DNA of 33,222 nt, taken from contig JAIXVY010000512.1 in assembly GCA_027482505.1 (NCBI GenBank), forward strand, positions 1-33,222, read 5' to 3'. The stretch is from Opitutaceae bacterium (lineage in GTDB: Bacteria; Verrucomicrobiota; Verrucomicrobiia; Opitutales; Opitutaceae). The notes under the pieces were generated by a model, which saw only the letters and a list, made by a program, of their open reading frames with translations, searched no databases and was not told the DNA's origin. Of this stretch, positions 1 to 9,822 are shown piece by piece. The position numbers and the translations under genes were made by a program. Each line of letters begins with the position of its first letter. The stretch's first letter is position 1.

Positions 1-84
1 CCCTTCGTGCTCTCCCCCGCAGCCATCGAAAAGCTACGCTTCGTTCACGGCGCCATCGCCGAGACCGCCGGCCGCTTTTCCTGA
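1..84 (+). CDS. C-terminal fragment, probable zinc-binding metallopeptidase (COG4307-like)
   Basis: An open frame enters from the left edge and ends at a TGA at 82-84, giving 27 residues (PFVLSPAAIEKLRFVHGAI, then AETAGRFS). The PFVLSP...EKLRFVH pattern matches, from memory, the extreme C-terminus of the putative zinc-binding metallopeptidase family with an N-terminal zinc ribbon (COG4307). The catalytic part lies outside the window. The fragment overlaps the 3' end of the convergent esterase gene by 40 bases. This is more than usual but possible for tail-to-tail genes. The identification rests on one short motif and could be wrong. Confidence 0.45.
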   Translation, partial: PFVLSPAAIEKLRFVHGAIAETAGRFS

Positions 85-875
85 GTCGCTGCGGCCGGCG
101 CGGCCCGCCGGAAAAACGCCGCGATGCGCTCGCCCGCTTCGTCCGCCAGGCGATGGCCGCCCGCGTGCAGCAGCACCACCGTCTCGGCGCCCTTGTCGTC
201 CTTTGCTGGATACGCCACTTCGCCCGGCGCCGAGGGCCGGCGCTCGCCGCCGTGGTTCACCCGCAGCACCAGATCGATCATGCGCTCCTGCCACTCGAAC
301 TTCACCAGCCGGTCCTCGACCCCGCCCATGTGCAGCACGGGCAGCGGACGCAGCTCGCGCTCCGGAACCACCAACGCGGCCGCCGAGGGAGCGATGGCCT
401 CGAGCGTGTCGGGGCGCTCCGCCCAGAGCAGATAGGTGAAGCCTCCGCCGTTCGAGTGCCCGGTCACAAACACGCGCCGCGCATCGATCCCCGGCTCCTT
501 GCGGAGGCTCTCGAGCATCGCGTCGTAAAACGCCAGATCCCGGTCGCCCTGCCCGCCGCGCCGCAGCTGCCAGCCCGCGCGCCTGCCCTCCGGATCCGAC
601 AAAAGGCCCGGCGTCGGCATCCCCTGGGGATACACCACCAGCGCCTCCGGCCACGCCTCGTGGAGCCGGAAAGTCCGGGCCGCGTTCCGCGACGAACCAC
701 CGTGTCCGTGAAAGACGAATACAACCGGCGCCGCCCCGGTCTGCTTCGAGGGCGTTTCCACCAAGGCGGTCCGCTCCACGCCGTCGACCATCCAGCTCCG
801 GGGCTCCGCCGCCCTCGCGGTAAAGGCGGCCAAACAGCCAACCAGAATCAACGCGAGCAGTCGTGAGTGGCTCAT
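45..875 (-). CDS. Secreted alpha/beta-hydrolase, PHB depolymerase / feruloyl esterase (LpqC) type
   Basis: A 276-aa protein with an N-terminal signal peptide (about residues 1-23, hydrophobic LLALILVGCLAAF, cleavage near ARAA). The mature part is an esterase fold of the LpqC/PHB-depolymerase group: oxyanion region VFVFHGHGG (about 52-60), nucleophile elbow GHSNGGG with Ser141, a probable acid Asp188 in GGVEDRL, and a C-terminal His (H237 or H241 in HAGGHRL). It probably cleaves esters of polymers or aromatic acids outside the cytoplasm; the substrate cannot be read from sequence. The ATG at 873-875 overlaps the cstA stop as ATGA, so the two genes are translationally coupled and this start is well supported. 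The last 40 bases overlap a + strand ORF at the window edge. Confidence 0.85.
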   Translation of the reverse strand: MSHSRLLALILVGCLAAFTARAAEPRSWMVDGVERTALVETPSKQTGAAPVVFVFHGHGGSSRNAARTFRLHEAWPEALVVYPQGMPTPGLLSDPEGRRAGWQLRRGGQGDRDLAFYDAMLESLRKEPGIDARRVFVTGHSNGGGFTYLLWAERPDTLEAIAPSAAALVVPERELRPLPVLHMGGVEDRLVKFEWQERMIDLVLRVNHGGERRPSAPGEVAYPAKDDKGAETVVLLHAGGHRLADEAGERIAAFFRRAAPAAATQEKRPAVSAMAP

Positions 876-2629
876 GCCACCGGAGACGCTTTCGCGTCCG
901 GCCCAGTTACGCGGCCCAGCCCGCGCGCCAGCAGCAGCGCCTCCGCCACCAGCCAGCCCGCCAGCACGATCAACAGGGCGGAAACACCCGCCTCCACGTG
1001 GTGCACGAAGGCCGCCGGCGCGTCGCCCGCGAGGCGCGCCGCGTGGGTCTTGAGCATGAGCCCGAGACTCCAGATTGAAACGGTCAGCATGAGCACCGCC
1101 GGACCCAGCGTGAGCCAGGCGCCGCGACCGCGCCGCGCCAGCCACACCGTGAGCCCGAGCAGGGTGAGCGCGGCGAGCAATTGATTCGAGGTGCCGAAAA
1201 GGCCCCAGAACACGCGCCAGAGCGGCAGCGTCTGTCCGTTGACCTCGGCCGGCGGCAAGAGGGCGAGCGCCACCGGTCCGGCCAGCGTGAGGAGCGTGGC
1301 GAGCTGGGCGCGAGCCGAGCCCTGCCAGCCGAGCAGCTCCATCAGCACGTAGCGGGCGAGGCGCGTGCACGCGTCGAGCGTGTCGAAGATGAAGGTCGCG
1401 AAGCACAGCAACGCGAAGCCGTGCGCGGCCTTCACCGAAAGCAGTCCAAAAGTCGCGTGGTGGAGAAACTGCGCCACGCCGTTGGCGAAGACCGCGTCGG
1501 GCCGGCCCGAGGGCTTGGCCAAGATCATCACCGCCGCGAGGCTGATGCAGGCGAAGAAAGCCTCCAGCAGCATCGCGCCGTAGGCCACGGGACGCGCGTC
1601 GGAAAGGCGGTCGAGCTGCTTCGAGGTCGTGCCGCTGGCCACGATGGCGTGGAAGCCGGAGCACGCCCCGCACGCGATGGTGATGAACAGAACCGGAAAC
1701 AACGGCGGCATATTCCCCTCCGCGGAGAAGAGCCCCGCGCCCGTGAAGGCCGGCGCCTGCAAGTCGAGTTTTCCCGTGAGCCCGCCGACCAGCACACCCA
1801 GCACGCCCGCGATGGTGATGACGTAGAGAAAGTAGCCGCCGAGCGCGCCGCGCGGCTGCATGAGAAGCCACATCGGCGCCAGCGCGGCGAGAAAGCAGTA
1901 GCCGAGCAGGATCAGATTCCAGGCCGAGCCGACGCGCGCGCCCTCGGGCAGCCACGCCGCGAGATCGAAGGGCATCCACGGCCCCGCCACGATGGCCAGC
2001 AGCACGAGCGGGAGGAAGATGATCTGCGCCTTGCCCTCGCCGAGTTTCCAGCGGCGCATGCTCCAGCCCATCGCGAGGGCGAGGCCGAGATAGAGAATGG
2101 AAGAGGAGGCCACCGCCGGGCCAGGCGCGTCGCCGCCGTCCGCCGCCGCGCCCGTGGCCACGAAGGCGCCCGCCGTCACGTCCGCAAAAGCCACGATCAC
2201 GTAGATCAGCGACACCCACACGAAGGCGAGAAACAGCAGGTGGCAGCGCCGGTTCATGTGCTGGCGCACCACCTCGGCGATGGATTTTCCCGCGTGCCGC
2301 ACCGAGGCGACCAGCGTGAAGAAATCGTGCACGCCGCCGATGAAGATCGCCCCGACGATGATCCAGATCCAGGCGGGCAGCCAGCCGAACCAGGTCGCCG
2401 CGAGAATCGGCCCCACGATGGGACCGGCCGCCGCGATGGCCGAGAAATGCTGGGGCAAGAGCCACGACCAGCGCGCCGGCTCGTAGTCCAGCCCGTCGCG
2501 CGAGGCGTGGGCCGGCGTGGGCTCGGCGGCGTCCGTCAGGCCGGCGACCCGGGCCAGCAGGCGTCCCATGAAGCGGTAGGCGAGCGCGAGCAGGACGGCC
2601 GAAACGACAAAGAAAAGAATGAGCTTCAC
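872..2629 (-). CDS. cstA: Carbon starvation protein CstA family transporter
   Basis: A 585-aa polytopic membrane protein. The N-terminus carries the CstA hallmark: an initial TM helix, then ARWSWLLPQHFSAIAAAGP and IVGPILAATWFGWLP, GGVHDFFTLVASVRHAGKSI, and later ACGACSGFHAIVASGTTSKQ. Family members (CstA, BtsT) take up peptides or pyruvate during carbon limitation. Substrate choice here is unknown. At 585 residues it is shorter than the roughly 700-aa E. coli proteins but within the compact forms of the family. The ATG at 2627-2629 is the natural start, directly before the first TM segment. The gene leads a two-gene unit with the esterase. Its upstream region is shared with a divergent small gene and holds an 11-bp direct repeat. 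Confidence 0.93.
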   Translation of the reverse strand: MKLILFFVVSAVLLALAYRFMGRLLARVAGLTDAAEPTPAHASRDGLDYEPARWSWLLPQHFSAIAAAGPIVGPILAATWFGWLPAWIWIIVGAIFIGGVHDFFTLVASVRHAGKSIAEVVRQHMNRRCHLLFLAFVWVSLIYVIVAFADVTAGAFVATGAAADGGDAPGPAVASSSILYLGLALAMGWSMRRWKLGEGKAQIIFLPLVLLAIVAGPWMPFDLAAWLPEGARVGSAWNLILLGYCFLAALAPMWLLMQPRGALGGYFLYVITIAGVLGVLVGGLTGKLDLQAPAFTGAGLFSAEGNMPPLFPVLFITIACGACSGFHAIVASGTTSKQLDRLSDARPVAYGAMLLEAFFACISLAAVMILAKPSGRPDAVFANGVAQFLHHATFGLLSVKAAHGFALLCFATFIFDTLDACTRLARYVLMELLGWQGSARAQLATLLTLAGPVALALLPPAEVNGQTLPLWRVFWGLFGTSNQLLAALTLLGLTVWLARRGRGAWLTLGPAVLMLTVSIWSLGLMLKTHAARLAGDAPAAFVHHVEAGVSALLIVLAGWLVAEALLLARGLGRVTGPDAKASPVA

Positions 2630-2757
2630 GCGAAAATAGGGGGTTGGGGCGGAGAAAACCCGAGGCCGAGGGGCTAGCCGCAGGCGGTCGTTTTATCGAG
2701 GCGATTCACGAGCGTCGCCCAGTTGGCCTAATTCTTTGCAGAAGTCCGCGCACTGAT

Positions 2758-2802
2758 GCCGGCAAACCGGCGAAGGGCGATTTTCGGCCAAGGCAAACCG
2801 GC
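2758..2802. promoter_or_regulatory. Direct repeat GGCAAACCGGC x2 in a divergent promoter region
   Basis: The 11-mer GGCAAACCGGC occurs exactly twice, at 2761-2771 and 2792-2802, 31 bp apart (about three helical turns). The first copy extends to a palindrome, GCCGG-CAAA-CCGGC, at 2758-2771. It lies between divergent cstA and the small redox-type gene, close to the start of the latter (2831). A regulator binding site is an inference. A weak promoter-like pair, TTTTCG (2781-2786) and TAGACT (2804-2809) with a 17-bp spacer, brackets the second copy. Confidence 0.35.
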
Positions 2803-2830
2803 TTAGACTGTCCGCACAACCCCGCGGCCC

Positions 2831-3166
2831 ATGAACACCCCCGCCCTGAATACCTTTCGCGGCGACGCCCGGCGCACAGCCTGCGCCCACGCCGTTTTGC
2901 ACGCTTGGATGGAGCTTCGCGGCGCCCGAGCCGTCTCGCCCCGGATCCTCGAAGCCGTGGACACCGCGCGCCCTCCCCCGGGCCGCTGCGGCGCGCTGCT
3001 GGCGCTCGCGAAGCTGGCTCCGGAGCGCCGGGCCGAGCTGGAACGCGCCTTTCTCGACATCACGGGAGACACCCGTTGCCGCGATCTCGACCAGCCCGAC
3101 ACCCACCCCTGCCGGGAGAGAATCGAGGCCGCGCTCGCCCTGCTGAAAACGACGCCCGACGCCTAG
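2831..3166 (+). CDS. C_GCAxxG_C_C-family type small cysteine protein
   Basis: A 111-aa protein with four cysteines spaced as in the C_GCAxxG_C_C family (putative redox or metal-binding proteins of unknown role): C18 in CAHAV, C53 in GRCGALLAL, C83 in TRCRDL and C94 in HPC. It is shorter than the roughly 140-aa typical length, and the usual GCAxxG stretch is reduced to CGAL. The C-terminal helix (RIEAALALLK) matches the family's end. The ATG at 2831 is the first in frame. The stop is convergent with thymidine phosphorylase: the two genes share the four bases CTAG (3163-3166). The assignment is by motif pattern only. Confidence 0.65.
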   Translation: MNTPALNTFRGDARRTACAHAVLHAWMELRGARAVSPRILEAVDTARPPPGRCGALLALAKLAPERRAELERAFLDITGDTRCRDLDQPDTHPCRERIEAALALLKTTPDA

Positions 3167-4485
3167 ACCCGCTCCACGACCAGCGGGAGCGCCTCGGGCG
3201 CGGCGTCGGCCAGCGTGAAGGCGGACTCCAGCGCGGCGCGCGCCTCGGCGGCCTGCTCCGCGGCGCTCGCGTGCACCACGCCCAGCACGTCGCCCGCGGC
3301 CACGCGCTCGCCGACCTTGGCGAGGCGGGTGAAGCCGACCGCGTGGTCCACCGCGTCCTCGGCGCGCACGCGCCCCGCGCCCATCTTGAGCGCGGCGAGG
3401 GCGACCGCCATCGCGTCGACCCCGCCGATCACGCCCGCGCGCGCGGCGCGGACCTCGACGACATGCGCCGCCCGCGGCAGCACGCCCGACGGATCGTCGC
3501 ACACGCGCGGATCGCCGCCCTGCGCGGCCACGATCTGGCGAAACTTCTCCAAGGCCGCGCCGTTCGCGATCACCTCCGCCAGCCGCGCTCGCGCGTCCTT
3601 TTCGTCCTTCGCCGCCTTCGCGAGCACGAGCATCTCCGCGCCCAGCGCGTAGGTGACCTCCATCAGGTCCTCCGCCCCGGGCTCGCCGCGCAGGCACGCG
3701 ACGCTCTCCGCCACCTCGACCGCGTTGCCGACCGCCCGGCCGAGCGGTTGATCCATGCGCGTGATCAAGGCGCGCGTGGGCCGGCCCATGGCGTTGCCGA
3801 TCTCGCACATGGCGGACGCAAGCGCGCGCGCCTCGGGCAGCGTCTTCATGAACGCGCCGTGGCCGACCTTCACGTCGAGCACGAGCGCGTCGATGCCCTC
3901 GGCCATTTTCTTCGACATGATGGAGGCGCAAATGAGCGGCAGGCACTCGACCGTGGCGGTGACATCGCGCAGCGCGTAGAGTTTTTTATCCGCCGGCGCC
4001 AGGTCCTTGGTCTGGCCGATGAGTGCGCAGCCGACGCGGCCCACCTGCGCGGCGTATTCGGCGAGCGATAGGCCGACGCGGAAGCCGGGTATGCTCTCCA
4101 GTTTGTCGAGGGTGCCGCCGGTGTGGCCCAGGCCGCGGCCGGAGATCATGGGCACCGGCACGCCGCAGGCCGCGACCATGGCGGCGAGGGGCAGGGAAAC
4201 TTTGTCGCCCACGCCGCCGGTGGAGTGTTTATCGACCTTCACGCCGGGCACGGCGGAGAGATCGGCGACGGCGCCGGAGCGCATCATCGCCTCGGTGAGC
4301 GCCACGCGCTCGGCGGAGGTCATGCCGCGGAGAAAAATCGCCATGAGCAGCGCGGAGAGCTGGTAGTCGGCCCAGGAACCGTCGGTCGCGCCGCGCACGA
4401 AAGCGCGGATCTCGGCGGCGCCCAGCTCGTGGCCGTCGCGCTTGCGGGCGATGATGTGCTGGGGAAAGGCGGTCGCTTCGCTCAT
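3163..4485 (-). CDS. deoA: Thymidine / pyrimidine-nucleoside phosphorylase
   Basis: A 440-aa protein of the usual family length. It carries the phosphate-binding KHSTGGVGDKVSLPLA segment (K86 onward) and the family signature SGRGLGHTGGTLDKLE (115-130), followed by a C-terminal alpha/beta domain. It catalyses reversible phosphorolysis of thymidine or other pyrimidine nucleosides to base and (deoxy)ribose-1-phosphate in the cytoplasm. Sequence alone does not separate thymidine-specific from broad pyrimidine specificity. The start (ATG at 4483-4485) lies 5 bp after the stop of the upstream methyltransferase, so the two are co-transcribed. Its 3' end shares CTAG with the convergent small gene. 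No other deo gene is in the window. Confidence 0.93.
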   Translation of the reverse strand: MSEATAFPQHIIARKRDGHELGAAEIRAFVRGATDGSWADYQLSALLMAIFLRGMTSAERVALTEAMMRSGAVADLSAVPGVKVDKHSTGGVGDKVSLPLAAMVAACGVPVPMISGRGLGHTGGTLDKLESIPGFRVGLSLAEYAAQVGRVGCALIGQTKDLAPADKKLYALRDVTATVECLPLICASIMSKKMAEGIDALVLDVKVGHGAFMKTLPEARALASAMCEIGNAMGRPTRALITRMDQPLGRAVGNAVEVAESVACLRGEPGAEDLMEVTYALGAEMLVLAKAAKDEKDARARLAEVIANGAALEKFRQIVAAQGGDPRVCDDPSGVLPRAAHVVEVRAARAGVIGGVDAMAVALAALKMGAGRVRAEDAVDHAVGFTRLAKVGERVAAGDVLGVVHASAAEQAAEARAALESAFTLADAAPEALPLVVERV

Positions 4486-4490
4486 GTGGG

Positions 4491-5267
4491 CTAGACTGCG
4501 CCGCGCCCTGGCGCCCGCAACACCAGGGTGGCCGTCGCCGCATGGAAGAAAGCGCCGGAAACCGGCACCCGCCGCGCCTCGACCCCATCCGCCGCGAGCG
4601 CGGCCAGCAGGTTGTCGAGTTGCGGATAATCGCGCCCGTCGCCGCCGCAGAGCGGATGCAGCCTGGCCTCGCCGCCCGGACGCGTGACGCGCAAGAGCTC
4701 GCGACAGGCGGCGAGGTGAAAATCAAAATCGAGCAGGGCCGCGTGCAAAAAGAGCAGGTGCGCGCACAGCACGAGATCGAAGGCGCCATCCTCGAAGGGC
4801 AGGCGAGGCAGGGCCGCGCCGACATAGCGGCCGATCACAAAGCCGCTCTCGTAATCGGCGAGAAACCGCTCGGACGCGGCGCGACGGGCGGCGATGGCAG
4901 CCTCCAAATCGGGAAATGTTTCCCCGCCGGGACGAAACATCGCGGGCTTGGCGCGCATCTGGGCGGCCACGCGCTCGCGATCGGAACGGGCGAGCACGGC
5001 GAGCGTCTCCGCGCGCGCGCCGTAGCACGGGTCGACCGCGATCGCCTCCACGCCTCGCGCGCACGCCTCGACGGCGAAGGACGCGGGGCCGGCGGCGACG
5101 TCGAGCACGCGCGCCCCGGGCCGCAGCTCATGATCTTCGCGCAGGGCGAAGAGCCGGCGATACTCGGCGAGATCGCGCCCGAAGAAGTGCGTCTTGGGCA
5201 GCGCGAAAACGGAAGAAGGCGAAAGCGTGGCGGGAAGAGAACGGGAAGTGCGGACGGAAAGGGACAT
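4491..5267 (-). CDS. Class I SAM-dependent methyltransferase
   Basis: A 258-aa protein with a Rossmann-type SAM site: motif I VLDVAAGPASFAVEA (about 54-68), then AIAVDP (about 75-80) at the end of beta-2, and a later PFEDGAFDLVLCAHLLFLH (motif IV region). The C-terminal part LRVTRPGGEARLHPL fits motif VI. The substrate is unknown. An in-frame TTG at 5303 would add 12 residues (FTLRRPGRSLA...); the ATG at 5265-5267 is preferred because it fits the conserved region better. The gene is followed 5 bp later by thymidine phosphorylase. An intrinsic-terminator-like hairpin stands 64 bp upstream of the start. Confidence 0.8.
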   Translation of the reverse strand: MSLSVRTSRSLPATLSPSSVFALPKTHFFGRDLAEYRRLFALREDHELRPGARVLDVAAGPASFAVEACARGVEAIAVDPCYGARAETLAVLARSDRERVAAQMRAKPAMFRPGGETFPDLEAAIAARRAASERFLADYESGFVIGRYVGAALPRLPFEDGAFDLVLCAHLLFLHAALLDFDFHLAACRELLRVTRPGGEARLHPLCGGDGRDYPQLDNLLAALAADGVEARRVPVSGAFFHAATATLVLRAPGRGAV

Positions 5268-5616
5268 GGCAAGAGACCGGCCGGGCCGGCGAAGGGTGAA
5301 CAAGGCGCGCGTCCGCCCGCGGCGGACGCGAAAAAGGCCCGGATCGCGTTGGCGATCACGGGCCCGGCGGGGGCGACGAGAACCAGCCCGGGGCCGGCGG
5401 TCGCGCTGCGGCGAAGGCTCGCGCCCTCACCATCGCCGGGCCGCGCGCCACCAGCCGCCACGCGCCAAAAAACCTTCGCCCGCAACGAAGCGGACGGAGT
5501 CGGCGGAAGGCTGGGCGAAAAAGCTCACGCGCGGAGCAAAGGACCTCTTCGAATAAGCCGCAAGCCGAAGCCCAACCCTGCCGGCCGCCCCCGGACTTGA
5601 AAATCGCTCGCGCGTT
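5268..5616. other. Non-coding stretch between the methyltransferase and the signalling-operon terminator
   Basis: No convincing protein gene is seen on either strand. The open frames here are arginine-rich or alanine-rich shadows of GC bias. The stretch contains the - strand terminator-like hairpin at 5331-5364, a second stem at 5308-5330, and several short T-runs on the - strand (for example complementary to 5466-5471). It could hold the promoter and leader of the methyltransferase-deoA unit or a small RNA. No known riboswitch class was recognised. Confidence 0.4.
5331..5364 (-). terminator. Intrinsic-terminator-like hairpin upstream of the methyltransferase
   Basis: On the - strand a GC-rich stem (GGCCCG, unpaired T, GATCGC / GCGATC, CGGGCC, loop CAAC) is followed directly by TTTTT (5335-5331). 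A second perfect stem, CGCGTCCGCC/GGCGGACGCG, follows at 5330-5308. No protein gene precedes it on the - strand until slyX, whose operon has its own terminator at 5617-5659. The hairpin must therefore end a short RNA or act as an attenuator in the methyltransferase-deoA leader. Confidence 0.55.
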
Positions 5617-5670
5617 AAAAAAAGCAGGGCCCGCCGGTTACCCCTAAACGGCGGGCCCTTTTCTTTTCTT
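5617..5670. terminator. Bidirectional intrinsic terminator
   Basis: A perfect 11-bp stem, AGGGCCCGCCG (5626-5636) / CGGCGGGCCCT (5649-5659), has a 12-nt loop. On the - strand it is followed by a run of seven T (5623-5617). On the + strand it is followed by TTTTCTTTTCTT (5659-5670). It is well placed to end the five-gene signalling operon, whose last gene slyX stops at 5817. No + strand gene needing it is visible. Confidence 0.75.
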
Positions 5671-5802
5671 CGTCCGGCTCATAGGCCGGACATCCATGTT
5701 TACCCCTAAACCCTGCCGAGGCAGGGAAGTGTTTTTAAGAACACCTTGGATTTAGCATCGTCCATGCCAGCGGACTCGCGCGGAAAAAATTTCATGCGAG
5801 TC
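5638..5802. repeat. Hairpin cluster with a repeated TTACCCCTAAAC motif
   Basis: TTACCCCTAAAC occurs twice, at 5638-5649 (spanning the terminator loop) and 5700-5711. Hairpins lie next to the copies: GTCCGGC/GCCGGAC (5672-5678 / 5685-5691) and CCCTGCC/GGCAGGG (5711-5717 / 5720-5726). Further out are GTGTT/AACAC (about 5730-5745) and GACTCGC/GCGAGTC (5773-5779 / 5796-5802). This non-coding tail of slyX is therefore almost wholly structured. It may be a 3' UTR structure or a degenerate repeat element. Confidence 0.5.
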
Positions 5803-5816
5803 GCGCAAAACAGGAC

Positions 5817-6020
5817 TCAATAGTGGGGCGGCCGTTCGTCGGCGGGAGTGCTCGTTGCGGAAGGGCCGGCGGAAGCCACGCGATCGCGCAGCATCCGCAG
5901 TTCGGCGAGGGCGCGGTCGAGCTGGCGGGACATCTCGAGCATGGCTTTGTCCTGCTCGGTGGCGTGGCGCTCGAACCAGGCGAGGCGTTCCTCGAGGCGA
6001 TCAATGCGTTCGTCGGACAT
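5817..6020 (-). CDS. slyX: SlyX family protein
   Basis: A 67-aa acidic coiled-coil protein. ERIDRLEERLAWFERHATEQDKAM is followed by a heptad-rich helix and the PPHY C-terminus typical of SlyX. The function of SlyX is not established. The chosen ATG (6018-6020) gives MSDERIDRLEERL, matching the usual family N-terminus. An in-frame ATG at 6038 would add six residues. Either start overlaps the end of the upstream response regulator gene (by 20 or 38 bases), so the gene is the last, translationally coupled member of the signalling operon. Confidence 0.8.
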   Translation of the reverse strand: MSDERIDRLEERLAWFERHATEQDKAMLEMSRQLDRALAELRMLRDRVASAGPSATSTPADERPPHY

Positions 6021-6617
6021 GGGGGATGGGTTTGCCATCGGCGGTGTGGGGGACCACGCAGCCCAGTTTTTCCATTTCGGGCATCACGATGCGCGAATAG
6101 CAGTCGGGGCAGATGGAGTGGCTGAAGTCGGTGCCGGTGCGGGCGTTGATGTAGCTCTCGATTTTTTGCCAGTAGTTCCGGTCGTCGCGGATTTTTTTGC
6201 AGTAGCCGCAGATCGGCAGGAAGGCCTCGAGCTGACGGACTTGGGTGGCGAAGCGGAGGATGCGCTCCGCCACGTGCAGACGCATCCAGATATCCTGGGT
6301 GGCGAGAGGCTTGCTCAAGAAATCGTCCACGCCCGCCTCGATGGCTTCGCGCTGGTTGGCCTCGGAAGGCAGCTTCCCGGTGAGCAGGATAAAGTAGACG
6401 TATTCGCTGCCCGCGCGGGCCCGGACCCGGCGGCATAGTTCCAGGCCGTCGAGGCCGGGCATCACCCAGTCGCTCACCACCACGCGCACCGGATCGCGTT
6501 CGAGGGCTTCGAGGGCGGACGCGCCGTCGATAACCGTCACCACCTCGTGACCGAGTTTTTGCAAGGTGCGGGCCAGCACGGCGCCGGCGACGGGATCATC
6601 TTCTACGGCGAGTATCT

Positions 6618-6621
<4 letters not shown>
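6001..6621 (-). CDS. Response regulator with a C-terminal Cys-rich (zinc-ribbon-like) tail
   Basis: A 206-aa protein. Residues 1-120 are a REC domain with acidic pocket E7-D8-D9, phospho-acceptor D51 (VVVSDWVMPG), T81 and K104 (SKP). The tail LPICGYCKKIRDDRNYWQ... and SICPDC has C138, C141, C171 and C174, with H168 nearby. It is a module found at the ends of many PAS/REC signalling proteins and is thought to bind metal. There is no DNA-binding output domain, so the output is probably protein-protein or redox/metal linked. The ATG (6619-6621) overlaps the hybrid kinase stop as ATGA. It is probably phosphorylated by one of the two co-encoded kinases. Confidence 0.88.
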
Positions 6622-9325
<2,704 letters not shown>

Positions 9326-9329
<4 letters not shown>

Positions 9330-9802
9330 GCGGCGGGCGGCAGCGCCGCGATCTCGAACCAGTAGCGGGACACCACCCGCATGGCATCGACCATGCCGGC
9401 GAAAGTGGTCGGCTTGGTGATGACGGTGTTGGCGCCCAAGGCGTAGGCCCGGGCCACGTCCTCGGGGGCGCGCGAGGTGGTGAGAACGACCACCGGCAGG
9501 GCGCTGAACGCGGGGTCGGCGCGGATGCGGCGCAAGGCCTCGCGGCCGTCGAGCCCGGGCATGTTGAGATCCAGCAGCACGACGCCCGGGCGCGGCGCGG
9601 CCTCGGCGGCGGCGTAGGGATTCGCCCGGTTTAGATAGGCCAGCAAGCCGGCGCCGTCGGGCACCGACCTCACCTCGCCCGGCACGCCCGCCTCGGCGAT
9701 CGCCTCGCGCACCAGCAGACGGTCGTCCTCGTCGTCGTCGGCCAACAGAATCAGAAAGGGGCTGCGGGCGACGTGGGACATGGAGAACGGCGATCGAGAC
9801 AT
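9326..9802 (-). CDS. Rcp1/CheY-like single-domain response regulator
   Basis: A 158-aa stand-alone REC of the Rcp1 type: [16 protein letters not shown] (D22-D24), phospho-acceptor D78 in [22 protein letters not shown] and [14 protein letters not shown], ending [11 protein letters not shown]. Rcp1-type regulators typically partner kinases whose HisKA reads HDLQEPLR, exactly as in the kinase encoded just upstream. The ATG at 9802 gives a 20-bp gap to that kinase; an in-frame ATG at 9781 is an alternative start. It has no output domain and probably works by protein contact or as a phospho-relay to the hybrid kinase that follows. Confidence 0.88.
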
Positions 9803-9822
9803 GGAGGTGGCCCGGGGTTGGT

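Noticed and set aside
1181-2677. A 498-codon + strand frame opposite cstA
   Set aside because: It is Arg/His/Glu-rich with no domain, and cstA on the other strand is unambiguous.
5400-5460. Fluoride-riboswitch-like GGCGATGGTG on the - strand
   Set aside because: The downstream conserved parts of that riboswitch are absent, and the gene below is a methyltransferase.
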